64,000 bases of DNA from Thermohalobaculum sp963721105 (GCA_963721105.1 CAVRHY010000005.1:186001-250000), one strand, 5' to 3'; shown: positions 1-9,996, counted from the first letter of the stretch. The notes: generated by a model from the sequence alone, not told the origin. Numbers and translations are program-made.

Positions 1-1279
1 GACCCGCAGAAGTCGATCCACAGCCGCGTCGTCGAGAACATCAAGGACATCGAGAAGCTCGGCGACCACAAGATCAAGATCGTCCTCGGCGCGCCGCAGG
101 CCAGCCTGCTGGTCAAGACGCTGGAACGCTCCTCGGGCCGCGCCATGACCATCGTCTGCAAGGGCGCGCTCGAGTCGATGGGCGAGTCCGACTACGGCCT
201 CAAGGCCGTCGGCACCGGCCCCTTCAAGGTGACCGAGCACCAGCTCGGCCAGGGCATGACGCTGGAGCGCTTCGAGAACTACTACGACCCCGAGCGGCCG
301 AAGCTCGACAAGGTCGTCATCATCCCGATCCTCGACCCCGAGCCCTTCGCCGCGGCGCTCGAATCCGGCGACATCCAGATCAGCGGCGGCAACCCGATCC
401 CGCCCGAGCTGATCGACCGCTTCAAGTCGAACCCCGACCTGACCGTCTCGCACGTGTCCCGGCCCCGGCTTCCAGGGCGTCTTCATGAACCCGTGGCGCG
501 AGCCCTTCAAGGTTTCCGACTTCTCGAAGCCGGTCGAGGAGCTGAAGAAGGAGCCCGGCTTCATGGTCCGTCTCGCCATCGCCAAGGCGATCGACCGCGA
601 CCAGTTCATCCAGCAGGGCCAGTTCGGCTATGGCGTGCCGGCCTATGGCACGATCAACCCGGCCATGGGCTTTTACTACGACGAGGCGATCGCCGACGAA
701 TCCGAGCAGCGCACCGACATCGAGGCGGCGAAGAAGCTGCTCGCCGATGCCGGCCACCCGAACGGCGAGGGCATCCCGCCGCTCAGGATGCTGTGCACCC
801 CCTCGACCAAGCGCGACTGCCTGGTGATCGGCAACATGCTGAAGCAGAACCTCGGCATCAGCATCGAGCTCGACCCCAAGGACTTCCCGGTCCTGATCGA
901 CGAGTTCGACAGCATGAACTTCGACCTCTGCCGGCTGGGCTCGGGCGGCGACTACGACCCGGACGACGGGCTGGTCGACTGGGTGCAGACGGAGTCCAAG
1001 TTCAACGGCTCGCACCGCGACAAGGAAAAGATGCCCTTCGGCTGGTTCTCGGACCCCGAGGTCGACAAGCTGGTCGCCGCCGAAGCCACGACCGCCGACC
1101 CCGACAAGCGGCGCGAAATGGTGCAGAAGGCCAACCGGATCACCTCGGACAAGGTGGCGCAGGCGTTCCTGCACCACCCGCTCGACACGATGGTCTGGCG
1201 CAAGGAGGTCGCCTTCCCGGACGAAAGCCGCATCCCGGGGCTGGTGGACCTCGACCGGACGACGGTGAACGGCGGCTGA
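1..1279 (+). CDS. ABC transporter substrate-binding protein, peptide type (SBP_bac_5), 5' partial, one frameshift
   Basis: This is the C-terminal part (about 425 residues) of a periplasmic solute-binding protein of the dipeptide/oligopeptide (family 5) class. The family delivers peptides, nickel or small organics to a DppBC-type permease. The start lies upstream of the window. Reading frame 1 runs from base 1 to about 458. An extra C in the CCC at 458-460 then breaks it, and the protein resumes in frame 2 as GFQGVFMNPWREPF. Removing one C gives an uninterrupted protein ending at the TGA at 1277-1279. Two permease genes follow on the same strand, which supports an importer operon. No ATPase gene is visible, so it may lie upstream. 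The ligand cannot be told from sequence, although the nearby gamma-glutamyltransferase hints at a peptide. Confidence 0.85.
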
Positions 1280-1360
1280 TCTCTTGCGCCGCTTGCCCGA
1301 CGCGCCCCTCCCCCGCGGGGGAGGGGCATCGCCTGCCACCGCCGCGACGCCGAGGGTTCG

Positions 1361-2309
1361 ATGACCGGCTACCTCATCCGTCGCCTGCTGGGCGCTGCGG
1401 TCGTCATGTGGGCGGTCGCGACGCTGGTATTCTTCATGCTGCGGATCGTGCCTGGCGACCCGCTGGCCGCCATGCTGTTCGATGTCGGCGACCCGCAGGC
1501 GGCCGACGTGCTGCGCGTCAAGTATGGCCTCGACCAGCCGATGATCGTGCAATATTTCAAGTGGCTGTGGCTGATCGTGCAGGGCGATTTCGGCCGCTCG
1601 ATCTACGGCTCGCGCGTGCCGGTCAGCCAGATCCTGATCGAGGCGGCGCCGCGCACGCTGTCGCTGGCCATCCTCGGCTTCTGCGTCGCCGTCGCCATCG
1701 CCATCCCGGCCGGGCTGATCTCGGCGCTCCGCCGCGGCCGGCCGGTGGACCACGCCGTCACCTTCATCGCCTTCCTCGGCCTCTCGATGCCCGATTTCTG
1801 GCTGGGGATCCTGCTGATCATCCTGTTCGCGGCGAACCTCGGCTGGCTGCCGGCCATCGGCTACGTGCCGATCCGCGAGGGCTTCTGGCCCTGGTTCAGC
1901 CACCTGATCCTGCCCGCCATCGCCGCCGGCACCGCGTTCTCGGCGATCATCTCGCGCATGGTCCGGGCGTCCATGCTCGAGGTGCTCGAAGACCGACTAT
2001 GTCCGCGTCGCCGAGGCCAAGGGGCTGAAGCCCCGCCACGTCGTCATGCGCCACGCCTTCCCGAACGCGCTGATTCCGGTCGTCACGGTCATGGGCATCG
2101 CCTTCGGCCTGCTGATGGCCTCGGCCGTCGTCGTCGAGACGGTGTTCGCCATCAAGGGCCTCGGCCGCATCCTGATCGAGGGCATCCTGAACCGCGACTA
2201 CCCGGTCGTGCAGGGGGCGATCCTGGTCGTCTCGTTCATCTTCGTTTTCGTCAACCTGCTGGTCGACATGCTCTACTTCGCCATCGACCCGCGGATCCGG
2301 CTCGAATGA
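1361..2309 (+). CDS. ABC transporter permease, DppB type, one frameshift
   Basis: This is an inner-membrane permease of the dipeptide/oligopeptide importer family (BPD_transp_1), about 315 residues after repair. It opens with the typical MTGYLIRRLLGAAVVMWAVA first membrane helix. It ends with the conserved EAKGLKPRHVVMRHAFPNAL coupling-loop region and two further helices. An extra C at 1993-1994 breaks the frame just before that coupling loop. Removing it gives LEDDYVRVAEAKGL, as expected for the family. The stop overlaps the start of the next permease (ATGA at 2306-2309), so the two halves of the pore are probably translationally coupled. Confidence 0.88.
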
Positions 2310-3210
2310 GCGCCGCCGACACGATGCGGGCCGAGACCGCGACGGCCGACGACGAGGTCGAGCTGCCGCAGCGCGCCAGCGCGCTCCGCATGGTGCTGCG
2401 CGACCGACGCGCCTTTGGCGGGGCGGTCTTCCTGACGCTGCTGGCGATCGCCGCCGCCTTCGCGCCCTGGGTCGACGCCCTACGACCCGAACGCGATGAG
2501 CTTCATGATGATGGACGCTCCCTCGTGGGCGCATCCGCTGGGCGTCGACGACCTGGGTCGCGACCTGCTCTCGCGCATCATCTGGGGCGCGCGCGTCTCG
2601 CTCTTCGTCGGTCTCGTCACGGTCGGCGTCGCAATGGTGCTGGGCGTCGCCGGCGGCATCGTCGCCGGCTACTACCGCGGCTGGCTCGACGCGATCATCA
2701 TGCGCTACATCGACCTGCAATGGGCGTTCCCGAACATCCTGATCGCGGTCTACCTGGTCGCCGTCTTCGGCACCGGGTCTGACCAACGTCATCGTCGCCA
2801 TCTCGCTGGCCTATCTCGACGACTTCGCCCGCGTCGCGCGCGGCATGACGCTGACCGTGAAGGAGGAGCAGTACGTCGCCGCCGCCCAGGCCACCGGCTG
2901 CTCGGAATTCCGCATCATGGCGCGCCACATCCTGCCGAACATCACCGCGCCGCTGATCGTGCTGGCGACCGTCAGCGTCTCGAACGCCATCCTGGCCGAG
3001 GCGGTGCTGTCCTTCCTCGGCCTCGGCGTCAGCGCCGACACGCCGACATGGGGGCTGATCCTGGCCGACGCGCGCAGCTTCATCAGCCGCGCCTGGTGGC
3101 TGGGCGTGTTCCCGGGCCTGTTCATCATGCTGACGGTGCTCTCCATCAACTTCCTCGGCGACGCGCTCCGCGACGTGCTCGACGTGCGCGAGAACCGGGA
3201 CATCCCGTGA
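2306..3210 (+). CDS. ABC transporter permease, DppC type, two frameshifts
   Basis: This is the second permease of the peptide-type importer, about 300 residues after repair. The ATG at 2306 overlaps the stop of the upstream permease. The N-terminal cytoplasmic tail and first helix (RRAFGGAVFLTLLAIAAAFA) are in one frame. An extra C in CCC at 2478-2480 moves it, restoring DAYDPNAMSFMMMDAPSW. An extra G in GGG at 2774-2776 moves it again, restoring VFGTGLTNVIVAISLAYLDD. The DppC signature HPLGVDDLGRDLLSRIIWGA and the coupling-loop motif around AAAQATGCSEFRIMARHILP are present. The gene ends with DVRENRDIP. Three insertions within the two permeases argue for sequence error over true inactivation. 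Confidence 0.87.
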
Positions 3211-3220
3211 AGGGACTGCC

Positions 3221-3961
3221 ATGACCTGGTCCATCCTCGCCCGCGACCCGGAAACCGGGTTCTATGCCATGGGCATCGCGTCACGCTTCTTCGCCGCCGG
3301 CGCGATCTGCATGTTCAGCGGCGGCGCGCAAGGCGCGGCCTTCAGCCAGGCGCTGCCGAACCCCGAGCTCGGCCACCGCGCGCTCGGCCTGCTCCGCGAG
3401 GGCCATACCGCCGCCAGCGCCATCGAGATGCTGGTGGCGATGGACCGCGGCATCGACCAGCGCCAGCTGCACGTCATCGACGCGACCGGCGCGACCGCGG
3501 CCCACACCGGCGCCAACTGCGTCGACTGGTGCGGCGACGTCGCGGCGCCCGGCGTCTCGGTTGCCGGCAACATGCTGGCCGGCCGCCAGGTCGTCGAGGC
3601 GACGCTGGCCGCCTGGCGCGACAACCCCGACCTGCCGATGGCCGACCGCATCATCGCCGCCATGCAGGCGGGCGAGGACGCCGGCGGCGACAAACGCGGC
3701 AAGCAATGCGCCGCGCTTCGCATCCAGGGGCCCGAGGTCTATCCCCGCCTCGACATCCGCGTCGACGACCACGCCGAGCCGCTGGACGAGCTCCGCCGCC
3801 TCTACGCCGTGGCCTGCGAGCGCTTCATCCCGTTCTCGGCCGGGATGCCGCGGCGCGAGCGCCCCTACGGCATCCTCGACCGCGCGATCACCGAGCAGAT
3901 CATCCAGCGCGACACCGGCAAGCCCTGGCATCACGACCCAGAAATCCCGAAAGGCCCCTGA
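3221..3961 (+). CDS. DUF1028 family protein
   Basis: A 246-residue protein of the DUF1028 family, whose fold belongs to the N-terminal-nucleophile hydrolase group but whose reaction is not established. It opens with MTWSILARDPETGFYAMGIA, typical of the family. The central part contains AHTGANCVDWCGDVAAPGVS and VAGNMLAGRQVVEA, the usual conserved blocks. The conserved short spacing after the permease (10 nt) and the directly following gamma-glutamyltransferase put it in one operon with peptide uptake. DUF1028 genes are often found beside peptidases, amidohydrolases and ABC importers, so a role in amide or peptide turnover is an inference. Confidence 0.85.
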   Translation: MTWSILARDPETGFYAMGIASRFFAAGAICMFSGGAQGAAFSQALPNPELGHRALGLLREGHTAASAIEMLVAMDRGIDQRQLHVIDATGATAAHTGANCVDWCGDVAAPGVSVAGNMLAGRQVVEATLAAWRDNPDLPMADRIIAAMQAGEDAGGDKRGKQCAALRIQGPEVYPRLDIRVDDHAEPLDELRRLYAVACERFIPFSAGMPRRERPYGILDRAITEQIIQRDTGKPWHHDPEIPKGP

Positions 3962-3962
3962 C

Positions 3963-5753
3963 TTGGCGCAGAGATTCACCACCCGCCCCGAAATCCGCGG
4001 CACCTTCGGCGCGGTCGCCAGCACGCACTGGCTCGCCTCGGCGGTCGGCTTCGGCATCCTCGAGAAGGGCGGCAACGCCTTCGACGCCGCCGTCGCCACC
4101 GGCCTGACGCTGCAGATCGTCGAGCCGCACCTGAACGGCCCCGGCGGCGAGGTTCCCGCCATCATCCATGTCGCCGGGCAGGACCGGCCAAAGGTCCTCT
4201 GCGGCCAGGGCACCGCCCCCGGCGCCGCAACCATCCAGCGCGTGCGCGACATGGGCGTGACGCAGATGCCCGGCACCGGCCACCTGCCGGCGGTCGTCCC
4301 CGGCGCCTTCGATGCCTGGATGCGCCTGCTGCTGGAGCACGGCACCATGCGGCTCCGCGACGTGCTGGAGCCGGCGATCTTCTATGCCCGCGACGGCTAC
4401 CCGCTGGTCCACCGCGCCGCCGAGTCGATCCACGCCATCGCGCCCACCTTCCGCAAGGACTGGCCGACCTCCGCCGAGGTCTGGCTGCCCGGCGACACGC
4501 CCCCGATGCCGGGAGAGCGCGTCGCACAGCCGCAGATCGCCGACGCCTACACCCGCCTCCTGTCCGAAGCCGAATCCGCCGGCGGCGGCCGCGAGCGCCA
4601 GATCGAGGCCGCCCGCCACGCCTTCTACAAGGGCTTCGTCGCCGAGGCGGTCGACGCCTTCTTCCGCACCGAGCAGATGGACGACACCGGCGAGCGCCAT
4701 GCCGGCCTGCTGACCGGCGACGACATGGCGGGCTGGCAGTCGACCTGGGACGAGACCGTCAGCCGCGACTTCGCCGGCGTCACCGTCCACAAGACCGGCC
4801 CATGGGGCCAGGGGCCGGCCCTCCTGATGACGCTCGGCATCCTCGAGGCCGCCGGCATCGCCGACACCGAGCCCGGATCGGCCGACTGGGTCCACCTCTC
4901 GGTCGAGGCGCTCAAGCTGGCGCTTGCCGACCGCGATGCATGGTTCGGCGACCCCGACCATGTCTCCGTCCCGCTCGACCGCCTGCTGTCGACCGACTAC
5001 CTCGCCGCCCGCGCCGCCGAGATCGGGGCTCAAGCCAGCCTCGACCTGCGCCCGGGCGATGCGGCTGAAACCCGGGGCAACCTGGGCGCGCTACTCAAGG
5101 AGCTCGCATCTTCGCCGGACGGGACCATTTATGGCGGCGAGCCGACCTTCGCCGACCTGCCCGAGATCGAAGGCGACACCTGCCACCTCGACGTCGCCGA
5201 CCGCTGGGGCAACCTCGTTGCCGCGACGCCCTCTGGCGGGTGGCTGCAATCGGCGCCGGCCGTGCCGGGGCTCGGCTTCAACATCACGACGCGGGGCCAG
5301 ATGTTCTGGCTGGACGACCGCCTGCCCTCGCACCTCGCCCCCGGACGGCGGCCGCGCACCACGCTTACGCCGACGCTGCTGACCCGCGACGGCCGTCCCG
5401 TCGCCGGCCTCGGCTCGCCGGGCGGCGACCAGCAGGACCAGTGGGCGCTCGGCCTGATCCTCCGCCACCTCGTGCAGGGCCTGAACCTGCAGGCCGCCAT
5501 CGACGCGCCGCTCTTCCACACCGGGCACTACGTCAACTCGTTCGCGCCGCGCCGCTTCACCCCCGGCGTCCTGCACATCGAGGAGCGGTTTCCCGCCGCG
5601 ATCCTCGACGACCTCCGCGCACGCGGCCACCTGCTGACCGTCCAGCCGCCCTGGTCGCTGGGCCGCCTCTGCGCCGCCGGCTTCACCGCGTCGGGAATGG
5701 TCCGCGCCGCCGCCACGCCGCGCTTCATGCAGGCCTACGCTGTCGGCCGATAG
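3963..5753 (+). CDS. ggt: Gamma-glutamyltransferase family protein
   Basis: A gamma-glutamyltranspeptidase/hydrolase-family protein of about 596 residues. The family cleaves the gamma-glutamyl bond of glutathione and related compounds and self-processes into two subunits at a threonine. I place the start at the TTG at 3963, one base after the DUF1028 stop, because the family-typical RGTFGAVASTHWLASAVGF begins about ten residues later and no ATG fits better. The processing threonine is expected at Thr406 in DTCHLDVADRWGNLVAATPS. Later family blocks include GRRPRTTLTPTLL and GSPGGDQQDQWALG. No signal peptide is seen at this start, so it may be cytoplasmic. Substrates other than glutathione are possible in this broad family. 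Confidence 0.85.
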   Translation: MAQRFTTRPEIRGTFGAVASTHWLASAVGFGILEKGGNAFDAAVATGLTLQIVEPHLNGPGGEVPAIIHVAGQDRPKVLCGQGTAPGAATIQRVRDMGVTQMPGTGHLPAVVPGAFDAWMRLLLEHGTMRLRDVLEPAIFYARDGYPLVHRAAESIHAIAPTFRKDWPTSAEVWLPGDTPPMPGERVAQPQIADAYTRLLSEAESAGGGRERQIEAARHAFYKGFVAEAVDAFFRTEQMDDTGERHAGLLTGDDMAGWQSTWDETVSRDFAGVTVHKTGPWGQGPALLMTLGILEAAGIADTEPGSADWVHLSVEALKLALADRDAWFGDPDHVSVPLDRLLSTDYLAARAAEIGAQASLDLRPGDAAETRGNLGALLKELASSPDGTIYGGEPTFADLPEIEGDTCHLDVADRWGNLVAATPSGGWLQSAPAVPGLGFNITTRGQMFWLDDRLPSHLAPGRRPRTTLTPTLLTRDGRPVAGLGSPGGDQQDQWALGLILRHLVQGLNLQAAIDAPLFHTGHYVNSFAPRRFTPGVLHIEERFPAAILDDLRARGHLLTVQPPWSLGRLCAAGFTASGMVRAAATPRFMQAYAVGR

Positions 5754-5779
5754 CGCGCCGGGCGGACGCGTCCATCAAC

Positions 5780-5799
5780 GGTGCGCGCAAGCGCGCACC
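5780..5799. terminator. GC-rich hairpin between convergent ggt and phnY
   Basis: A perfect inverted repeat GGTGCGCGC-AA-GCGCGCACC sits between the ends of the convergent ggt and phnY genes. It can form an 8-bp stem with a 4-base loop. It has no T-run on either side, so it would be at best a weak or Rho-assisted bidirectional terminator. Confidence 0.4.
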
Positions 5800-5809
5800 G
5801 GCCGCCCCG

Positions 5810-7261
5810 TCAACTCCAGGGCAGCGAGAAAGTCTTGATGTTCGTGTAGCTCTTCATCGCCTCGACGACGCCTTCCTTGTAGCCGAGGCCGCTGTCCTTG
5901 ATCCCCCCGAACGGCGACATCTCGGTGCGATAGCCGGGCACCTCCCAGATGTTCACCGTTCCGACCTTCAGCCCGGCAACGTAAGCCTGCATCCGCCGCC
6001 AGTCGTTGGTGCAGACGCCCGAGGACAGGCCGAACGCCGTCGAGTTCGAGATCTTCATCACCGCAGCGTCGTCGTCGGGCACGCGGATAATCGGCACGAC
6101 CGGCCCGAACGTCTCCTCGCGCACCAGCTCGGCGTCATACGGCACGCGGTCGACCACGATCGGCGGCAGCAGCGCGCCCTGCCGGCCCGGGTCGTACAGG
6201 ACCTCGGCGCCCTTCTCGGCGGCATCGTAGACGCGGGCCTCGAACAGCGCCGCAGCCTTTTCGTCGACCACGGTGCCGAGGTCCGTCTCCGGGTCCATCG
6301 GGTCGCCGAACGTCAGTTTCTTCGCCCGCTCCAGCAGCATCGGCACCAGCCGGTCGACGATCGACTCCTGCGCCAGGATGCGCTTCACCGCGGTGCAGCG
6401 CTGGCCCGAGTTCTTGGTCGCGCCCGCCACCGCCAGATCGGCGGCCTTCGCCAGATCGTCGTCGTTGAGGTCGTTCAGCACGATCAGCGGGTCGTTGCCG
6501 CCGAGCTCGAGCACCGTGCGCTTGTAGCCGGCCTTCTCCGCGATCAGCTTGCCGACGCGGACGCTGCCCGTGAAGGTGATCAGCTCGATCGCCGGGTTCG
6601 AGATCATCTCGCCGCCGATCTCGTCCGGCCAGCCGGTGACCACCGAGAACATCTCCGGCGGCAGCCCGGCCTCGTAGAGGATGTCCGCCAGGATCAGCGC
6701 CGCCATCGGCGTCAGCTCGGTCTGCTTGCAGACCACGCAGTTGTTGGTCGCGATGGCCGGCGCGATCTTGTGCGCCACCATGTTCAGCGGGTGGTTGAAC
6801 GGCGTGATCGCCGAGATCACCGTCAGCGGCTCGCGCACGGTGAAGATCTTGCGCGCCTTGCCGTGCGGGGTCAGGTCGCACGAGTAGATCTCGCCGTCGT
6901 CCTGGATCGCCATCTGCCCGGCCAGCGTGAAGACGTCGTAGGCGCGCCCGACCTCGTAGAGCGAATCCTTCTTCGAGATCCCCAGCTCCAGCGTGATGAT
7001 GTCGCTGATCTCGTCGCGCCGCGCGACGATGGCGTCGGCCGCACGGAACAGGATCTGCTGGCGCTCGTAGCGGGTCAGCTTCGGCGTGAACGCCGCCGCC
7101 GCCTCGATGGCCTGCCGCGCGTGGTGCGCCTGGCCGGCCGGCACGGTGCCGATGACGTCGTTGGTATAGGGGTAGCGCACCTCGATGACGCCGTCGGCGT
7201 CGACCTTGCGGCCGGCAATCCGCATCGGCTCGTGGCGGATCTGCAGGGCTGTGTCGGGCAT
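5810..7261 (-). CDS. phnY: Phosphonoacetaldehyde dehydrogenase
   Basis: A 483-residue NAD(P)+-dependent aldehyde dehydrogenase. PhnY enzymes oxidise phosphonoacetaldehyde to phosphonoacetate. The aldehyde dehydrogenase catalytic residues are visible: Asn156 in ITPFNHPLN, Glu252 in LELGGNDP and Cys289 in NSGQRCTAVKR. The assignment to PhnY rests on overall resemblance (for example MRIAGRKVDADGVIEVRYPY near the N-terminus) and on its position directly behind phosphonoacetate hydrolase and 2-aminoethylphosphonate transaminase. It is the last gene of the operon, 9 bases after the phnA stop. It converges with ggt. Confidence 0.92.
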   Translation of the reverse strand: MPDTALQIRHEPMRIAGRKVDADGVIEVRYPYTNDVIGTVPAGQAHHARQAIEAAAAFTPKLTRYERQQILFRAADAIVARRDEISDIITLELGISKKDSLYEVGRAYDVFTLAGQMAIQDDGEIYSCDLTPHGKARKIFTVREPLTVISAITPFNHPLNMVAHKIAPAIATNNCVVCKQTELTPMAALILADILYEAGLPPEMFSVVTGWPDEIGGEMISNPAIELITFTGSVRVGKLIAEKAGYKRTVLELGGNDPLIVLNDLNDDDLAKAADLAVAGATKNSGQRCTAVKRILAQESIVDRLVPMLLERAKKLTFGDPMDPETDLGTVVDEKAAALFEARVYDAAEKGAEVLYDPGRQGALLPPIVVDRVPYDAELVREETFGPVVPIIRVPDDDAAVMKISNSTAFGLSSGVCTNDWRRMQAYVAGLKVGTVNIWEVPGYRTEMSPFGGIKDSGLGYKEGVVEAMKSYTNIKTFSLPWS

Positions 7262-7270
7262 GGGAACTCC

Positions 7271-8520
7271 TCAGAGCGCCGCGGCGACGGCGGCGTAGTG
7301 GAAGGCATCGAAATTGCGCAGCTCGGGCGCGTCCGGCAGGTCGACCCGGCGGTTGACGATGAACGGCACCGCCTGCTCGGTCAGCCCGCCATGGCTGCGC
7401 AACGGCTCGTCGAGGCCGCTCAGGTCGTGCCGGTCGGCCGAGGTCCCCAGCGTCATGGTCTCGCCCGAGACCAGCACCAGGTCCCCGATCCGGTCCGCCG
7501 GCAGCTCGAAGCGCTCCACCGCCTCGTCGCGCGTCAGCACCAGGTCGATCCCCTCGACCGCGCGCAGCCGCGCCGCGACGTCGGCGGCATCCGTGCCCTC
7601 CGGCAGGTAGGCCGTGGCGTAGGACCCGAGCGCGCCGTGGTGCACGACATAGGGATCGGTGATCGGCAGGATGACGCGCGCCGCCCTGCCCCAGCCACTC
7701 GTCCAGCAGGTCCTGCAGGTAGATGACGCGGGGCTGCCCGTCGGCGTCATGCTTCGGCTTCATGCCGTGGTCGGCCGTCACCACGATCGCCGCGCCCGCC
7801 TCTTCCAGCTCGGCCAGGTAACGGTCGAACATGGCGTAGAAGTCGTTCGCCCCCTTCGTGCCCGGCGCGTACTTGTGCTGCACGTAGTCGGTGGTCGAGA
7901 GATACATCACGTCCGGCCGCCGCTCGCGCAGCAGCTTGACGCCGGCGGCGAAGACGAACTCCGAGAGATCGGCCGAATAGACCTCCGGCACCGGCCGCCC
8001 CAGCCAGCGCGAGGCATTCTCGATGCCGTTCTCCGCCTCGGTGGTCGTGTCGGACTTCTCCGACGAGAAGCACACAGCCGCCCCGCCGCGACAGTCCAGC
8101 CCGTCGCCCAGCAGCGCCCGCAGCTTGTCCTTGGCGGTCACGACGGCGACCTTCGCCCCGGCCCGCTGGAACGCGGCGAAGATGGTCGGCGCGCGCAGGA
8201 AACGCGGGTCGTTCATCATCACCTCCTCGCCCGTCTCCGGCTCGAACAGGTAGTTGCCGCAGATGCCGTGCACCGAGGGCGGCCGCCCCGTCGCGATCGA
8301 CAGGTTGTTCGGGTTGGTGAAGCTCGGCATCGCCGAATGCGCCGTGCGCACCGTACCCTTTGCCTTGACGCGCTCCAGCGCCGGCATCAGGCCCGCGGCG
8401 ATCGCCTCGTCCAGATAGGCCGGCTCGCAGCCGTCCAGGCAGATGACGACGGCCGGCACCTTCGGCCAGGGATAGTCGCGGCCGTTCGCCTGTCACTGTC
8501 CGGCGGTTCATCTTGTTCAT
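7271..8520 (-). CDS. phnA: Phosphonoacetate hydrolase, two frameshifts
   Basis: This enzyme of the alkaline-phosphatase superfamily hydrolyses phosphonoacetate to acetate and phosphate, using two metal ions. The repaired length is 415 residues. The ATG at 8520 overlaps the phnW stop (ATGA). An extra C (plus-strand CC at 8489-8490) breaks the frame early; removing it restores TVTANGRDYPWPKVPAVVIC. A second extra C in CCCC at 7689-7692 is repaired to EWLGRAARVILPITDPY. Metal and nucleophile motifs are present: Asp29 in ICLDGCEP, the expected nucleophile Thr68 in MPSFTNPNNLSI, and VVTADHGMKP. Both breaks are single-base and the codon use is normal, so the gene is probably intact in the organism. 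Confidence 0.9.
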
Positions 8521-9725
8521 GCCACGGCCTTTCTCATCCGCTCGCGCTCGGCCAGCGCCTGCTCCGGCGGCGCCGCGCTGTTGACCCCCATCTCGGCCAG
8601 CGCCTCGCCGGCCGCCCTGACCACCCGCTCCATGATCTTCGCATCCATCCGCCCGATGCAGCCGACGCGGAAGCTGTCGACGACCGTCAGCTTGCCCGGG
8701 TAGATGATGAAGCCCTTCAGCTTCAGCAGGTCGTAGAACCTGCCGAACTCGAACTTCGGGTGCGCCGGGTTGAAGAAGGTGATGATGATCGGCGACAGCC
8801 AGCGGTCCTCGAGCAGCGTCTCGAAGCCCAGCTTCCGCATCCCCGCGACCATCGTGTCGCGGTTCTCGGTATAGCGCGCCAGGCGCCCGGGCTGCCCGCC
8901 CTCGGCCTCGTGCAGGTCCAGCGCCTTCAGGAAGGCCGCGACCGCGTGCGTCGGTGGGGTATAGCGCCACTGGCCTGTCTTCTCCATGTAGGCCCATTGC
9001 GCGTGCAGATCGAGGCTCAGCGAATGCGCCCGCCCCGCGGCGGCCTTCAGCGTCTCCTTGCGCGCCAGCACGAAGCCAAAGCCCGGCACGCCCTCGATGC
9101 ACTTGTTGGCCGACGACACGACCGCCTCGACCGGCAGCCGCGACAGGTCCAGCGGCAGCGCACCGAAGGCGCTCATCGAGTCGAGCAGGAACTTGCGGCC
9201 CTTCTCTGCGACGACCTCGGCGATCTCCTCGACCGGGTTCAGGATGCCCGACGAGGTCTCGCAGTGAACCAGCACGACATGCGTGATCGCCGGGTCGGCG
9301 TCCAGAGCCGCGGCGACCTCGGCCCCGCGCGGCGGCAGGTAGTCGCCCTTGTCGATCAGCGTGTGGGCGCGGCCCATGTACTCCAGCGTCTGCGCGATGC
9401 GCAGGCCGTAGGCACCGTTCGCCAGCACCAGAGCCTTGCCGTCGCGCGGCACGAAACTGCCCAGCATCGCCTCGACCGAGAACGTCCCGCTGCCCTGCAT
9501 GGGCACGCAGTCCCAGTCGTCGCCGCCGCCCGAAACCGCAACCAGCCGCCGGCGCAGTGCCGCCGTCATGGCGCGGAAATCGCCGTCCCAGGATCCCCAG
9601 TCGCGCAGCATCTCCTCCTTGACCTCCAGCGCCGTGGTCAAGGGGCCGGGGGTCAGCAGGAACGGCTCGCCCTCGGCGGGGTCGACGAATCCGTCCTTGC
9701 AAGGTGGATGGACATGCTGCAGCAT
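8517..9725 (-). CDS. phnW: 2-aminoethylphosphonate--pyruvate transaminase
   Basis: A 402-residue fold-type I PLP enzyme that converts 2-aminoethylphosphonate and pyruvate to phosphonoacetaldehyde and alanine. It is the entry step of the PhnWAY route. I choose the ATG at 9725 because a good ribosome-binding site (AAAGGGAGA) lies just upstream. The frame stays open for 33 more residues to 9824, but those residues look non-coding. Family blocks are FLLTPGPLTT near the N-terminus, Asp182 in LLDSMSAFGAL and the PLP lysine Lys208 in VVSSANKCIEGVPGFG. The stop overlaps the phnA start, so translation of the two is probably coupled. Confidence 0.93.
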   Translation of the reverse strand: MLQHVHPPCKDGFVDPAEGEPFLLTPGPLTTALEVKEEMLRDWGSWDGDFRAMTAALRRRLVAVSGGGDDWDCVPMQGSGTFSVEAMLGSFVPRDGKALVLANGAYGLRIAQTLEYMGRAHTLIDKGDYLPPRGAEVAAALDADPAITHVVLVHCETSSGILNPVEEIAEVVAEKGRKFLLDSMSAFGALPLDLSRLPVEAVVSSANKCIEGVPGFGFVLARKETLKAAAGRAHSLSLDLHAQWAYMEKTGQWRYTPPTHAVAAFLKALDLHEAEGGQPGRLARYTENRDTMVAGMRKLGFETLLEDRWLSPIIITFFNPAHPKFEFGRFYDLLKLKGFIIYPGKLTVVDSFRVGCIGRMDAKIMERVVRAAGEALAEMGVNSAAPPEQALAERERMRKAVA

Positions 9726-9789
9726 CGTCTGGTCTCCCTTTCGCGGCGCATCCTGACTCCGCTGCACGGATCTGTAAAATCGATATTTC

Positions 9790-9807
9790 GACTGAGTCCC
9801 ATCAGTC
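9790..9807. promoter_or_regulatory. Inverted repeat upstream of phnW, possible operator
   Basis: GACTGA-GTCCCA-TCAGTC, a 6-bp inverted repeat with a 6-base spacer, lies about 65-80 bases upstream of the phnW start in a locally AT-rich stretch (9770-9825). The minus strand also carries TATAAG nearby, which could be a -10 element. The position suits an activator or repressor of the phn operon, such as the LysR protein encoded at 11.9 kb. This is an inference from symmetry and place. The remaining 9826-9996 shows nothing else I can name. Confidence 0.35.
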
Positions 9808-9996
9808 AGACTTATAGCTAACATACGCTGGGCATCCGTTCACCCCTTCCCCGGGGGAAACGAAGTCACACCCTCCGGGGCGAGCGGGATGCCGGCGACG
9901 CTGCGACTGCCTCCGCAACCACGCCCGGCCCGCGGATCGCCACATCCTGGAACGGCAACGAACACTCAAGCTTAACACCGGTCTGGCGCGTGCGAC

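Noticed and set aside
145..2028. A 627-residue open frame spanning the binding protein, spacer and permease
   Set aside because: Only the first 105 residues belong to a real protein; the rest is an Arg/Pro/Ala-rich shadow caused by the extra C near 458.
5240..7726. An 828-residue plus-strand open frame opposite phnY and phnA
   Set aside because: It is the antisense shadow of phnY/phnA, common at this GC content; its translation is Arg/Asp/His-rich without family motifs, and it has no ribosome-binding site.
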